Shown piece after piece: positions 17,098-26,710 of a stretch of DNA of 50,654 bases. Every line of letters begins with the position of its first letter. Position 1 is the stretch's first letter. The position numbers were made by a program, and so were the translations under genes. A model generated the notes under the pieces. That model did no database searches, had not been told where the DNA came from, and worked only from the letters and a program-made list of their open reading frames with translations. This DNA is from an uncultured cyanobacterium (lineage in GTDB: Bacteria; Cyanobacteriota; Cyanobacteriia; Cyanobacteriales; Microcystaceae), in the NCBI GenBank assembly GCA_903869185.1, contig CAIPYC010000116.1, forward strand, positions 1-50,654. Direction: 5' to 3'.

Positions 17098-18258
17098 ATG
17101 AAAGCCATGATTCTGGCAGCCGGCAAAGGAACTAGGGTTCGCCCAATCACACATACCATTCCCAAACCTTTGATTCCTATTTTACAAAAACCTGTAATGG
17201 AGTTTTTGCTCGAGCTACTACGTGAACATGGTTTTGATGAAATTATAGTCAATGTGAGTCACCTGGCAGATCAAATAGAGAATTACTTTAGGGATGGCCA
17301 GCGCTTTGGCGTACAGATAGCCTATTCTTTTGAGGGATCTGTCAAAGACGGAGAATTGGTAGGTGAAGCAATTGGCTCAGCTGCTGGGATCAAAAAAATT
17401 CAGGATTTTAATCCTTTCTTCGATGATACGTTCATTGTTCTTTGCGGCGATGCCTTAATCGATCTCGATCTGACCGCTGCTATTGCCAAGCATAAAGAAA
17501 AGGGGGCAATTGCTACTATAGTCACCAAATGTGTTCCTAGAGAATCTGTTTCTAGCTATGGAGTAGTTGTAACTGACGAGAATGGACTCATTCAAACTTT
17601 CCAAGAAAAGCCATCTGTCGAAGAAGCTCTGAGTACCCAAATAAATACAGGTATATATATTTTTGAACCTGAGGTGATAGACTATATTCCTTCAAATTGT
17701 GTCTACGATCTTGGTAGTCAACTGTTTCCCAAACTGGTGGAAATGAAAGCTCCTTTCTATGCAGTCAATATGGACTTCGAGTGGGTTGATATTGGAAAAG
17801 TTCCGGATTATTGGCAAGCGATCAGGGGAATCCTCAACAGAGATATTAAAAACGTCGAGATACCAGGAACTCAAATTAGTCCGGGAATCTATACTGGACT
17901 CAACGTAGCGGTTAACTGGGATAAAGTTAATATTACAGGACCTGTCTACATTGGTGGGATGACCCATATTGAAGATGGAGCAACAATCATAGGACCAACT
18001 ATGATTGGTTCAAATTGCTGGATCTGTAATGGGGCAACCATCAACAATAGTATTATCTTTGACTATTCACGCCTAGGTCCTAGTGTAAGCTTGGTAGATA
18101 AATTGGTATTTGGTCGCTACTGTATCAGTTCAAGTGGATCTGCTATAGATATGCAGGCTGCTGCCTTGGACTGGTTGATTACCGATACCCGTCAGAGTGA
18201 TTTCCACCATGAGCTAAATACTCAAAAAGCCATTGCAGATCTATTAAAAAGTAGCTGA
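17098..18258 (+). CDS. Sugar nucleotidyltransferase with left-handed beta-helix tail
   Basis: 386 residues. The N-terminal domain (about 1-245) is a nucleotide-sugar pyrophosphorylase: MKAMILAAGKGTRVRPITH carries the GxGTRxRP nucleotide-binding loop and KPLIPI follows; CGDALIDLDL has the metal-binding Asp. From about residue 265 onward hexapeptide-type repeats (INITGPVYIGG, ATIIGPTMIG) form a left-handed beta-helix. It would make an NDP-sugar from sugar 1-phosphate and NTP, with mannose or glucose 1-phosphate as possibilities. GAGG lies 10 bases before the ATG. It is separate from the polysaccharide genes at 26-31 kb but may supply them. The exact sugar and nucleotide are not determined. Confidence 0.85.
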   Translation: MKAMILAAGKGTRVRPITHTIPKPLIPILQKPVMEFLLELLREHGFDEIIVNVSHLADQIENYFRDGQRFGVQIAYSFEGSVKDGELVGEAIGSAAGIKKIQDFNPFFDDTFIVLCGDALIDLDLTAAIAKHKEKGAIATIVTKCVPRESVSSYGVVVTDENGLIQTFQEKPSVEEALSTQINTGIYIFEPEVIDYIPSNCVYDLGSQLFPKLVEMKAPFYAVNMDFEWVDIGKVPDYWQAIRGILNRDIKNVEIPGTQISPGIYTGLNVAVNWDKVNITGPVYIGGMTHIEDGATIIGPTMIGSNCWICNGATINNSIIFDYSRLGPSVSLVDKLVFGRYCISSSGSAIDMQAAALDWLITDTRQSDFHHELNTQKAIADLLKSS

Positions 18259-18271
18259 TTGTCTCGCTTAT

Positions 18272-18826
18272 TTAATCAGGAAAGATAATCTTTTCCAAAC
18301 TCTCTATTGTCATTTCAAGATCACCGTTGCAGATCCTATGGTCAAACTGTTGGCTGACTGCTATTTCTTGCTTGGCCTTTTCCATCCGAGAGACAATTAC
18401 TTCTGGTGTCTCAGTCCCTCTGCTTTGGAGGCGAAGCTCTAGCTCTTCCAATGAGGGCGGCAGCACAAAAATACTAAAGCTATCCGGAAAATTCTGTTTA
18501 ATTTTGCCGGCCCCAACTACCTCAATTTCTAAAAGGACATTTTGACCTTGTTTGATCCGCTCTTCTACCGGGGCTTTGGGTGTTCCATAGTAGTTTTCTG
18601 TATATTGCGCCCATTCTAAAAGGCTATTTTCGGCAATCATCTGCTCAAATTCTCTCTTGTTAAGAAAATAATAGTCTTTGCCTGGTTCTTCGTGCAAACG
18701 CGGAGAGCGGGTTGTGGCCGAAATAGAAAGATAAATTTCTGGATGAGCCAAGAGTAATCTTTTAACCAAAGTTCCTTTACCAACCCCGCTTGGTCCTGTA
18801 ATAACAATAAGCTTTCCTGTTTGCAT
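18272..18826 (-). CDS. gmk: Guanylate kinase
   Basis: 184 residues. It phosphorylates GMP to GDP with ATP, a housekeeping step in purine nucleotide supply. The P-loop GPSGVGKGT is at 11-19, followed by SATTRSPRLHEEPGKDYYFL, the GMP-binding region, and VLLEIEVVGAGKI. The usual block has an Asp in that last segment (IDVQGA), whereas here it is IEVVGA. The ATG at 18826 is chosen because AAGGTG is suitably spaced from it; an in-frame GTG four codons earlier (18838) overlaps that ribosome site. Convergent with the nucleotidyltransferase, with 13 bases between stops. Confidence 0.95.
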   Translation of the reverse strand: MQTGKLIVITGPSGVGKGTLVKRLLLAHPEIYLSISATTRSPRLHEEPGKDYYFLNKREFEQMIAENSLLEWAQYTENYYGTPKAPVEERIKQGQNVLLEIEVVGAGKIKQNFPDSFSIFVLPPSLEELELRLQSRGTETPEVIVSRMEKAKQEIAVSQQFDHRICNGDLEMTIESLEKIIFPD

Positions 18827-18881
18827 TGGAAACTTCACCTTGACATTGAACTAATACATATATGATTTTACAACTTGTCAT

Positions 18882-19997
18882 CTAAGATTGACCAATGCAA
18901 TAGCCAGCTAGCAAGCCAAGCACAATCAACCAGCTTGTTTTTACTTGGTAGCGAAAAATTAAGATGGCAGCGAGGGCACTTAGAACAACATTAGTCCAGT
19001 TATTTGTCAATATATTCTCAGCCAGACGTATCGCTACAACTCCAACGAGGGCAATTGAAGCTGCCCTGATTCCATCTAAAAAAGCTCCTGTGAACTTAAA
19101 TTGGCGCATTCTGAAAATCAAGGGCTTACTGATTAATACCAAAAGAAAAGAAGGTAAAAAAATAGCCAAAGTAGATGTTATAGCGCCAGGTAAACCCGCA
19201 ATCAAGTAACCAATAAAAGTGGCACTAGAGAGAATAGGTCCTGGAGTGAACTGACCAACTGCAATAGCATCTACCAATTGCTGTTGAGTGAGCCAATGGT
19301 TCTGATTGACCATCTCTCCCTGCAAGAAAGCAAAAAGCACATAACCACCACCAAATAGAACAGTGCCAATTTTCAGAAAATAAAGACCCAGTTGCAGCAA
19401 GGTTGGCTTAATGAGCATCAATTTGGTCGCTTTGCCAACTAAAATATAGCCGACCAGTAATTGCTGTATTTTTATCTTTCTGTAAAAGAGGATAACTGCC
19501 AAAATACCACCTAAAAACAGAGCCTCAATTTCAGCAACACCCATTAGAACCAAAAGGGCAACTGTTAGGGCAATCAGGGCAAGATGTAAATTGGTAATAC
19601 TTTTTTTAGCAAGACGCCAGAAGGCATTGGCAATGATTACCAGAACGACTGGTTCAATTCCAGCAAACAAATGATTAAGAGATGGAACTCTCCCTATTTG
19701 GGTATATAACCAAGCAAAACCTAGAGTTATCGAGGCTGCAGGTAAAATAAAACTGACACCTGCTACAATCATACCTGGAAAACCTGCATAGATATAGCCA
19801 ATATGAATAGCCATCTCTGTAGAAGTAGGTCCAGGAATGATATTGCTAACGGATAAAATATCGAGAAATTGCTCCTGAGTTAGCCACTGCCTTCGTTTGA
19901 CGGTGTCCTCCTCCATCATGGACAGGTGAGCGGCAGGTCCACCAAAGCCCAAAAGTCCCTCGAGAAAAAAAACTCTTGCCAATTCCCTCAAGCGCAT
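18882..19997 (-). CDS. chrA: Chromate transporter (CHR/ChrA family)
   Basis: 371 residues with two homologous membrane halves, each opening with a GGP or GGG signature: GFGGPAAHLSMMEE in the first half and FGGGYVLFAFLQGEMV in the second, each followed by a W-L-T-Q/E-Q-Q-LxD block and then a PGP element (SNIIPGPTS and GQFTPGPIL). This duplicated layout defines the long CHR family, which exports chromate, often as a sulfate analogue. The stop of recA and this start are only about 15 bases apart on the same strand, so they may share a transcript. Whether it confers chromate resistance or has another anion substrate is unknown. Confidence 0.93.
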   Translation of the reverse strand: MRLRELARVFFLEGLLGFGGPAAHLSMMEEDTVKRRQWLTQEQFLDILSVSNIIPGPTSTEMAIHIGYIYAGFPGMIVAGVSFILPAASITLGFAWLYTQIGRVPSLNHLFAGIEPVVLVIIANAFWRLAKKSITNLHLALIALTVALLVLMGVAEIEALFLGGILAVILFYRKIKIQQLLVGYILVGKATKLMLIKPTLLQLGLYFLKIGTVLFGGGYVLFAFLQGEMVNQNHWLTQQQLVDAIAVGQFTPGPILSSATFIGYLIAGLPGAITSTLAIFLPSFLLVLISKPLIFRMRQFKFTGAFLDGIRAASIALVGVVAIRLAENILTNNWTNVVLSALAAILIFRYQVKTSWLIVLGLLAGYCIGQS

Positions 19998-20012
19998 GAA
20001 ACAACAAATATA

Positions 20013-21068
20013 CTAGTTCAAGTCCTCAAGTAATTCATCATCACCTTCAGATAGGGATGTGGCAAAGGACACTGTACCCATTTCCAGTTTTTCCCTTAGT
20101 TGACCTTCGACAAAATCTGCAATTGTGGGATTTTCTTCAAAATATTTCAGGGTATTATCACGTCCTTGAGCAATATTCTCGCCATTGTAACTGTACCAAG
20201 CGCCTTTACGGGTAATAATACCAACCTGTTCGGCTAGATCCACCATGCACCCCATACGTGAGATTCCTTTTCCAAAAATGATATCAAACTCGGCAAGTCT
20301 AAAAGGTGGTGCTACTTTATTTTTGGCTACCTTAACTTTAACCCTGATTCCATACTCGCCTTCATTTCCTTTCTTGAGAGTCTGAATCCTTCTTATATCC
20401 AGACGAACCGAGGCATAGAACTTGAGGGCTGTTCCTCCAGTAGTAACTTCTGGGTTGCCATAGGTTACACCTATTTTCTGTCTGAGTTGATTGAGGAAAA
20501 TGACAGTACAGCCTGATTTGCCAATATTACCAGCAATTTTGCGCAGGGCTTTGCTCATCAGACGGGCCTGGAGTCCAACCTGCACATCGCCCATCTCGCC
20601 TTCTATTTCGGCTCTCGGTACCAGAGCGGCCACTGAATCTATCACAATGATATCTACAGTAGCTGATCGCACAAGCTGATCCACTATTTCCAATGCGGAT
20701 TCGCCACTATCTGGTTGCGCTATTAGAAGATTGTTTATATCTACACCAAGAGCTGCTGAGTAAGTCGGATCTAAAGCGTGTTCAGCGTCTACAAAGGCTG
20801 CTACTCCTCCAGCTTTTTGTACTTCTGCTAAAGAATGAAGGGCAAGTGTTGTTTTACCTGAACTCTCGGGACCATAGATTTCAATAATCCTTCCTTTTGG
20901 CAATCCTCCGCCTAGAGCTAGATCAAGAGTCAGAGAACCACTGGGTATAGTTTCTACAATCATCTTTGTAGCATCGCCCAGCCGCATTATAGAGCCTTTG
21001 CCAAAGCTCTTTTCGATTTGATTGATAACTAGTCCTAATGCTTTGTCTCTATCGGGGGTAGCTGCCAT
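20013..21068 (-). CDS. recA: Recombinase RecA
   Basis: 351 residues. It forms filaments on single-stranded DNA for strand exchange and activates the SOS repressor. Walker A is GPESSGKT (66-73), Walker B lies in [11 protein letters not shown], and the loop [11 protein letters not shown] and the DNA-binding region [15 protein letters not shown] are standard. The C-terminus is acidic ([11 protein letters not shown]), a common regulatory tail. No LexA-type box is obvious upstream. The chromate-type transporter follows at 15 bases. Confidence 0.98.
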   Translation of the reverse strand: MAATPDRDKALGLVINQIEKSFGKGSIMRLGDATKMIVETIPSGSLTLDLALGGGLPKGRIIEIYGPESSGKTTLALHSLAEVQKAGGVAAFVDAEHALDPTYSAALGVDINNLLIAQPDSGESALEIVDQLVRSATVDIIVIDSVAALVPRAEIEGEMGDVQVGLQARLMSKALRKIAGNIGKSGCTVIFLNQLRQKIGVTYGNPEVTTGGTALKFYASVRLDIRRIQTLKKGNEGEYGIRVKVKVAKNKVAPPFRLAEFDIIFGKGISRMGCMVDLAEQVGIITRKGAWYSYNGENIAQGRDNTLKYFEENPTIADFVEGQLREKLEMGTVSFATSLSEGDDELLEDLN

Positions 21069-21245
21069 GAATTTTACGTTTAATTATAGTTTTTTTGTTC
21101 GGATGCTAGTGTTTTCTGTCAACCTATCAGACTATAGAGATATTAGATATTAACAGTTGTGAAGGGAAGGTAATCGCTACGCCTAAAATTAGAATTAAGT
21201 AGAAAATCCAACAGTCCAATTGTACAACAAAAAGTAAAAATAGCG

Positions 21246-21707
21246 ATGATCAATCAAACAATAGACAAGATTATGACTGTCAATCCAAAGACAGTACAGT
21301 CCGATACTCCTTTATCACAAGCAATTAAGCTTTTGGTAGATAACAAGATTAGTGGATTGCCAGTAGTCGATAGTGAGGGTAAATTGGTGGGGATTTTGAC
21401 AGAGGGCGATCTGATGTGGCAAGAAAGTGGACTAGAGGCACCACCTTACATCATGATTTTAGATAGCTTGATCTACTTGCAAAACCCTGCTCGACATGAA
21501 AAGGAAGTGCATAAGGTTCTAGGAAAAACTGTTGGTGAAGTCATGAGTGACAAGGTCATTATCATCGTTGCTAATCAGACTGTCAAGGAAGCAGCAATTT
21601 TGATGCACGACAAAAAGGTCTCTCGTTTACCTGTAGTTCAAGAAAAAGGAGGAAAATTGATAGGAATCGTCACCCAGAGTGATATTCTACGCACAATGAT
21701 TGATTAG
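21246..21707 (+). CDS. Tandem CBS-domain protein
   Basis: 153 residues made almost entirely of two CBS domains (about 8-62 and 93-150), including the repeat KISGLPVVDSEGKLVGILTE and its second copy KVSRLPVVQEKGGKLIGIVT. CBS pairs (Bateman modules) bind adenosine ligands such as AMP, ATP or SAM and regulate other proteins. There is no catalytic or DNA-binding domain attached, so it must act on a partner. It is followed at 15 bases by a HEAT-repeat gene and then two ABC transporters, so a link to that transporter pair is possible. There is no strong ribosome site at the ATG. Confidence 0.9.
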   Translation: MINQTIDKIMTVNPKTVQSDTPLSQAIKLLVDNKISGLPVVDSEGKLVGILTEGDLMWQESGLEAPPYIMILDSLIYLQNPARHEKEVHKVLGKTVGEVMSDKVIIIVANQTVKEAAILMHDKKVSRLPVVQEKGGKLIGIVTQSDILRTMID

Positions 21708-21722
21708 AAAAAATTTTTTAAA

Positions 21723-22388
21723 ATGGATTTGGTAAATATTCAACAACTTTTGGACTCCACCGACTACGGAGATCGTATGTCTGGCTTAAATTTTCTGCGT
21801 GGATTACCTATTGAGGAAGGCTTTAAAATGATTCTACCCCTGCTTGGAGATAACAATGCCAGGGTTCGCTACGCGGCAGTAAGTCAGATGGACGATCTAG
21901 GCCAAGTGGATCTGGCAAAATCTTTAGAAGTTTTAAGAGATCTTCTTGCTAATGATGCAGAAGTCGATGTTAAAGCCGCAGCGGCCGATGCTCTAGCTGG
22001 TCTAAAATTAACAGAAGCTTATGAGGATCTCTCTAGAGCTTATGAGCAATCTACTGAATGGTTACTACAGTTCAGCATATTAGCAGCCTTGGGCGAGCTG
22101 GGAGATCCTAGGAGCTTTGATCTACTAAAAGATGCTTTAGACTCACCCAATGAGCTATATAGAACCGCAGCTATCAGTTCTTTAGGGGAATTGGGCGATC
22201 CTCGTGCCATCCCCATGTTGTTGAAATTTGTTGAAGATGAAGACTGGCAAATTCGCCATCGACTAGCCCAATCTCTTGGCAATTTCCAAACCCCAGAAAC
22301 TAGGATGGCTTTAGAAAAACTTTCGCTCGATTCCTTTGAGCAAGTAGCTTCAGAAGCAAAATATAATTTGCAACGACAGAAGCAATGA
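21723..22388 (+). CDS. HEAT-repeat protein, NblB-like
   Basis: 221 residues, about five to six HEAT/PBS-lyase repeats with elements such as DNNARVRYAAVSQM, LGELGDPRSFDLLKDAL and LGELGDPRAIPMLLKFV. The arrangement resembles NblB and related cyanobacterial phycobilisome-degradation or bilin-lyase-like proteins, which have no known catalytic residue. It would bind a protein surface. NblB identity is suggested by length and repeat style, not proven; other HEAT proteins remain possible. Its stop overlaps the next ATG by four bases (ATGA), indicating translational coupling to the ABC genes. Confidence 0.8.
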   Translation: MDLVNIQQLLDSTDYGDRMSGLNFLRGLPIEEGFKMILPLLGDNNARVRYAAVSQMDDLGQVDLAKSLEVLRDLLANDAEVDVKAAAADALAGLKLTEAYEDLSRAYEQSTEWLLQFSILAALGELGDPRSFDLLKDALDSPNELYRTAAISSLGELGDPRAIPMLLKFVEDEDWQIRHRLAQSLGNFQTPETRMALEKLSLDSFEQVASEAKYNLQRQKQ

Positions 22389-24055
22389 GGTCTTGGCGGA
22401 TTTTTCGTTTCGATTGGAAAAGACTGTGGCAGTTAATCTATCCCTATTTTTTTCAATCTGCGGAAAAATGGATAGCTTGGCTCTTGCTAATCATTGGCAA
22501 TTTTCTCCTGTTGCTAGCTTCTGCTTTGGGCCCTACCATAGTTGAGCGTTTGGGGCAGATGCTCTCAGCTTTAGCCAAAAGCGATCAACCTCGCTTCTAT
22601 CAAGCGGTCTCGGATTTTGCCCTTTTTTCTTTGATTTCCTCGATAGCTATTGGCATTGGCTACTACAGCTTGAATTTGCTGCTGGTAAGATGGCGTAGTT
22701 GGTTGAGCAAAGAAATCATTGGTCAATATCTAACAGATCGCGCGTATTATAGAGTCAACTCCATATCTGCTCTTGATAATCCTGATGCTCGTATCGCCCA
22801 GGGAATAGAAACATTTCTTTCGGGCTTGCTGGGATTAAATACACTGATCCCTATTTTTTCAGGTCGTTCTTTTGTAGCGGCCTCTTACCTCTGGAAGTTT
22901 TCGCATCAGCTAACCTTACTTTTGATCTTACTGGGCAGCTTTTCTACTTGGCTTGGTTATCGTTTTTTTTTCAGAACAATGCTGAAGATCAAATATGCCC
23001 AAAGCCTCAAAGAAGGCAATTTCAGATCTGGGTTAGTTAAGGTACGAGAAAATGCCGAATCGATAGCTTTCTATCAAGGCGAAAATCAAGAAAGAGGCTA
23101 TCTCGAAGAGTTTTTAGAAAGGGTATTCCAAAACCGAAATCAGCTACTGCGCTGGCAAAATCTTTACCTTGGCAGTTTTAGTGGTGTTAATGACATTTTG
23201 GTGAGTGTTTTGGCTTATACTTTTGCGGGTTGGAAGATCTTGAACTATGGCGCTGAAATAGGCACATTAACCACTGTTGTTTTTAACAGCTCTGTGCTCT
23301 ATATGCTTTTTTCCATTTTTGGTCAGATTATTGATAATCTAAGTGATACATTCAACGCACTCTTGAGGTTGGAGGAACTCAGAAAGGCGATAGAATTTCC
23401 TGGTAAATCGTCTGAAGATCAGATTCACGTAGAAGAAGGACAACAAGAGATCGCAATAGAGAATTTGACCTTGACCCTCCCATACGGGGAAAGAATTCTT
23501 TTTGAAAATTTCAATATGAGTGTCAATGCTGGAGAAAGCATTTTATTGCAAGGCAAAAGTGGTGTGGGTAAAAGTTCACTCTTGAGAGCTTTAGCTGGAC
23601 TTTGGCGCTCAGGAAAAGGAAAAATTATACGTCCTTATCTACAGGATATTTTTTTCATTCCCCAAAAGCCCTATATGAGTTTTGGTACATTATCCCAGCA
23701 ATTGCTCTATCCTGAGGTAGATAGAGGGCAAATTAGTCACTCAGAATTAGAGGCCGCTTTGGTTGCTGTCAACTTAGCACAATTGCCCGGGAGATTTGGT
23801 GGTTTTGAATGTGAGCACGACTGGAACAAGATGCTCTCTCCAGGCGAACAACAACGTTTGGCTTTTGCCAGAATCCTTTTGGCGTGTGCGCAGTTTGTTG
23901 TCTTGGATGAAGCAACTAGCGCTCTAGATGGTGAAAATACAAGGATTATTTATAAGGCAATAGCTGATGGTAAACGAACAATCATAAGTGTTGGACATAG
24001 TTCTTCTCTGGTTGAATTACATGATCGTCTTGTACAAATTCCTCCAGAGCAATGA
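22385..24055 (+). CDS. ABC transporter, fused membrane and ATPase domains (SbmA/YddA/ABCD type), first of a pair
   Basis: 556 residues. An N-terminal membrane domain of about five to six helices (about 10-310) precedes an ATPase with Walker A QGKSGVGKSS, signature LSPGEQQRLAFAR and Walker B VVLDEATSALD. The LSxGEQQRLAFAR form and the membrane-domain motif ENAESIAFYQGE are typical of the ABC_membrane_2 (SbmA/BacA, peroxisomal ABCD) group, which moves peptides, cofactors or acyl compounds. Overlaps the HEAT gene by four bases and its partner by four bases. The two half-transporters probably form a heterodimer. Substrate unknown. Confidence 0.9.
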   Translation: MRSWRIFRFDWKRLWQLIYPYFFQSAEKWIAWLLLIIGNFLLLLASALGPTIVERLGQMLSALAKSDQPRFYQAVSDFALFSLISSIAIGIGYYSLNLLLVRWRSWLSKEIIGQYLTDRAYYRVNSISALDNPDARIAQGIETFLSGLLGLNTLIPIFSGRSFVAASYLWKFSHQLTLLLILLGSFSTWLGYRFFFRTMLKIKYAQSLKEGNFRSGLVKVRENAESIAFYQGENQERGYLEEFLERVFQNRNQLLRWQNLYLGSFSGVNDILVSVLAYTFAGWKILNYGAEIGTLTTVVFNSSVLYMLFSIFGQIIDNLSDTFNALLRLEELRKAIEFPGKSSEDQIHVEEGQQEIAIENLTLTLPYGERILFENFNMSVNAGESILLQGKSGVGKSSLLRALAGLWRSGKGKIIRPYLQDIFFIPQKPYMSFGTLSQQLLYPEVDRGQISHSELEAALVAVNLAQLPGRFGGFECEHDWNKMLSPGEQQRLAFARILLACAQFVVLDEATSALDGENTRIIYKAIADGKRTIISVGHSSSLVELHDRLVQIPPEQ

Positions 24056-25734
24056 AAAAAAATGATTTTCGGCTCTCACTCTGGCAAACTTGGCAGGTTA
24101 TTAAACCCTATTGGTTATCGAGATCATCTCCCCTGGGTTGGCTAATTTTGCTTTCGGTGCTACTTTTGACCTCAATTGGAGCTGTTTTTCAAGTTACTTT
24201 AGCTCAAATCAGTGGTGAAATCATCAACGCACTGACTGAGCACAATAGAGAGCGCTCAATCAGACAGGGTACTTTGTATTTGGCAGGACAGATTATCGCT
24301 CTTTTGATGAGTAGTGCCAGCTCCTATCTACGTCTATATTTGCAAAACATTTGGCGCAGATGGCTCAGTGATGAATATATCAAGAAATATCTCAGCGATA
24401 GGGGTTATTTCAGAATACAGAACAAAATTGACAATCCAGATCAACGTATCCAGGAAGATATTGATTCGCTAACTGACGGCTCACTCAATACAATTGATAC
24501 ATTACTAGGTAGTATTTCAGGTTTAATAGCTGCCAGCATAGCTCTGCAGAAAGTTTCACCTGCTTTGTTATTGGGAATATTAGCTTATGCTCTAGTAAGT
24601 ACCTTGATATCCTATGGTTTATTTGGCCGGATTTTAAAGGAACTGACATTTCTTCAACTCAAAAAAGAAGCAGATTTTCGCTTTAGTTTGATTAGGCTTG
24701 GTAATTATGCTGAATCTATTGCTTTTTACCAGGGAGAACCGCAGGAACAACAGCAGATCAGCCAAAGGTTAGATAGGGCGATAGAGAATGAAAAACAAGT
24801 AGTACTCTGGCAGTATGGATACCAGCCATCTTTTCAGGACTTAGCTGATAGATTGCCTTTTTTCCTAACAATGTTGATGCTGGCTCCAAGAGTTTTCAGT
24901 AAACATATCAAAATTGGAATTCTCCAGCAAAGTAGAGAAAATGTTTTTACCGTGTATCAGAGTTTTTCTGCTGGATTTAATCAGGTAACTAACCTAACCT
25001 CTCTGGCTGCAGCAGGCGAGCGCATCTATGCTCTCAGCAATGAACTCAAAATCTTCTCTGATATACCAGGAGAAGGTATAAGAACGGTGGATGTTATAAG
25101 AGATGGAGGATTTAAAATTCAACATCTTACCCTTCTTACTCCCGACAAGAAGCGTACTCTCATTAGTGATCTTTGTCTGTCTCTTTCAAAGCAAGATAGA
25201 TTATTGATTTTAGGAGAAAGCGGCACTGGCAAGAGTTCGCTGCTGAGAGTACTGGCCGGATTGTGGCAAACTGGTACTGGTTCATTACAATTGCCTCAAT
25301 ATGGTTCTTGTTTCTTTTTGCCCCAAAAGCCTTATCTAGTTGGTGGCACAATTTTGGAGGAACTCAAATATCCCAAAGACAACCAGACATTAACCCAAAA
25401 GGAACTTGAAAAGATTTTAGAAAAAGTTAAATTGGCAGATCTTCTAGAGTGGATAGGTCAAAAACAAAACCTGGGATCGATTCTCTCAATTGGAGAACAG
25501 CAGAGACTTGCTTTTGCCCGTCTTTTTTTATCAGAGGCTGACTATATTTTTTTAGATGAGGCTACAAGTGCCTTGGATCAAGAAACAGAAGACTATCTCT
25601 ATAATCAATTGATAGAAAGTAAAGCTACATTAATTAGTGTGAGTCATCGTTCCAATTTGATTAAATATCACAATAAGATCTTGCGTTTAAATTGTGATCA
25701 AACCTGGCAACTAGAAATATGCCAGATTAAATGA
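24052..25734 (+). CDS. ABC transporter, fused membrane and ATPase domains, second of a pair
   Basis: 560 residues, paralogous to the preceding gene. The membrane domain is followed by Walker A GESGTGKSS, signature LSIGEQQRLAFAR and Walker B IFLDEATSALD, all apparently competent. The motif GNYAESIAFYQGEPQ in the membrane half matches NAESIAFYQGENQ in its partner, indicating an old duplication. It begins inside the previous stop (ATGA), so the two are translationally coupled. Both halves keep catalytic motifs, unlike pairs where one ATPase site is degenerate. Neither has an obvious periplasmic-binding protein, which fits an exporter or a self-sufficient importer of this family. Confidence 0.9.
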   Translation: MKKNDFRLSLWQTWQVIKPYWLSRSSPLGWLILLSVLLLTSIGAVFQVTLAQISGEIINALTEHNRERSIRQGTLYLAGQIIALLMSSASSYLRLYLQNIWRRWLSDEYIKKYLSDRGYFRIQNKIDNPDQRIQEDIDSLTDGSLNTIDTLLGSISGLIAASIALQKVSPALLLGILAYALVSTLISYGLFGRILKELTFLQLKKEADFRFSLIRLGNYAESIAFYQGEPQEQQQISQRLDRAIENEKQVVLWQYGYQPSFQDLADRLPFFLTMLMLAPRVFSKHIKIGILQQSRENVFTVYQSFSAGFNQVTNLTSLAAAGERIYALSNELKIFSDIPGEGIRTVDVIRDGGFKIQHLTLLTPDKKRTLISDLCLSLSKQDRLLILGESGTGKSSLLRVLAGLWQTGTGSLQLPQYGSCFFLPQKPYLVGGTILEELKYPKDNQTLTQKELEKILEKVKLADLLEWIGQKQNLGSILSIGEQQRLAFARLFLSEADYIFLDEATSALDQETEDYLYNQLIESKATLISVSHRSNLIKYHNKILRLNCDQTWQLEICQIK

Positions 25735-25840
25735 GATCATCATGGACTTTTATGGACTTTTTCAGTGATTCTTTACATGTAGATTGTTGTATCTTTTGAT
25801 GACTTCTCTAGTTTCCCTATTTCAGACCTGAATCATTAGA

Positions 25841-26710
25841 CTATTTCTTAGAGATGCGTCTCGAGACTCGGTTGATAGTGGACAGAGGATGCCTTATTCT
25901 CCAGACTTGAAAATTATCTAAGATAGGCCGAGTGCCAGGAATCTTGACCCAATCATCACATAAAATATCTTTAATGGGATTGGGCACACCAGGACGATTC
26001 CAATATTTAGGTGATACTACAACAGCTTCATGATGTGAATTGAGCCAAGCTCCCCACCAAGCAAAGGTTGAATTAGTAATAACATTAGCTCTACATTGGG
26101 TCATTAAGTACATTTGCTGAAAAGCATTCAGGTTATCTATAAAAATCATTTTATAATCCCGAAGTGGATAAAAAAAATCCCTGGCAAGATCTGGACGATC
26201 TGCAAAAACTAAAATATAACCTTTAGGTTTAATTACGCTTAAAGATTTTTGATAATAACTAATTGGATAAAGTGGTAAGTATTCTCTTATATTATTGTAA
26301 TCAGTATCAATGCGGAGCGAAAAACTTACACAATCACTTAATAAGATATCACCGTAGAGTTTTTTGACCTCAGTTATAATCTCCTCCTTAAAGGTGTACC
26401 AATTGCGGACAGCCTGTTTATCTGGGTAATATTTTTCCGATTGAAAATATCCTTGTATCTCAGTGTGTTCAGCGATAGATAGTGCTTCTGGTAAAAAACC
26501 TGCCTCTGGCTTAGAATCGAAATAATGAATAATTCCAGATGTTGTACTGACTCTTTCACCTTCATCTTCAAGGTAAAAAATATCATCTCCATCCCATTTA
26601 GGACAAAAAAATTGAGTTTTTAATCTCTGTGCCGTTACTCTAAGAAATGCATATTGAAATAATTGATTTCCAAGTCTGCCATAGTTGCCCAACTTTGTGA
26701 AAGAAATCAT
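25841..26710 (-). CDS. Family 11 glycosyltransferase (fucosyltransferase-like)
   Basis: 289 residues. The N-terminal GRLGNQLFQYAFL (11-23) and NSTFAWWGAWLN (213-224) are the family's first and last conserved blocks, the latter normally SSFSWWGAWL. GT11 enzymes add L-fucose from GDP-fucose in alpha-1,2 linkage. The middle motif, usually HxRRGDY, is here SLRIDTDY (131-138), so the histidine and one arginine of the donor-binding site are lost or changed. FADRPDLARDFF matches the sugar-nucleotide segment. gmd and fcl, which make GDP-fucose, lie 1.5 kb away on the other strand. A divergent GT11 using a related GDP-sugar is possible. Confidence 0.75.
   Translation of the reverse strand: MISFTKLGNYGRLGNQLFQYAFLRVTAQRLKTQFFCPKWDGDDIFYLEDEGERVSTTSGIIHYFDSKPEAGFLPEALSIAEHTEIQGYFQSEKYYPDKQAVRNWYTFKEEIITEVKKLYGDILLSDCVSFSLRIDTDYNNIREYLPLYPISYYQKSLSVIKPKGYILVFADRPDLARDFFYPLRDYKMIFIDNLNAFQQMYLMTQCRANVITNSTFAWWGAWLNSHHEAVVVSPKYWNRPGVPNPIKDILCDDWVKIPGTRPILDNFQVWRIRHPLSTINRVSRRISKK

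Noticed and set aside
21220-21227. TTGTACAA palindrome near the recA start as a LexA box
   Set aside because: Too short and far from the recA start on the minus strand; it does not match the cyanobacterial LexA consensus that I know.
25742-25761. Tandem ATGGACTTTT repeat after the second ABC gene
   Set aside because: Two 10-base copies with no hairpin or T-run beyond the repeat itself; probably slippage.
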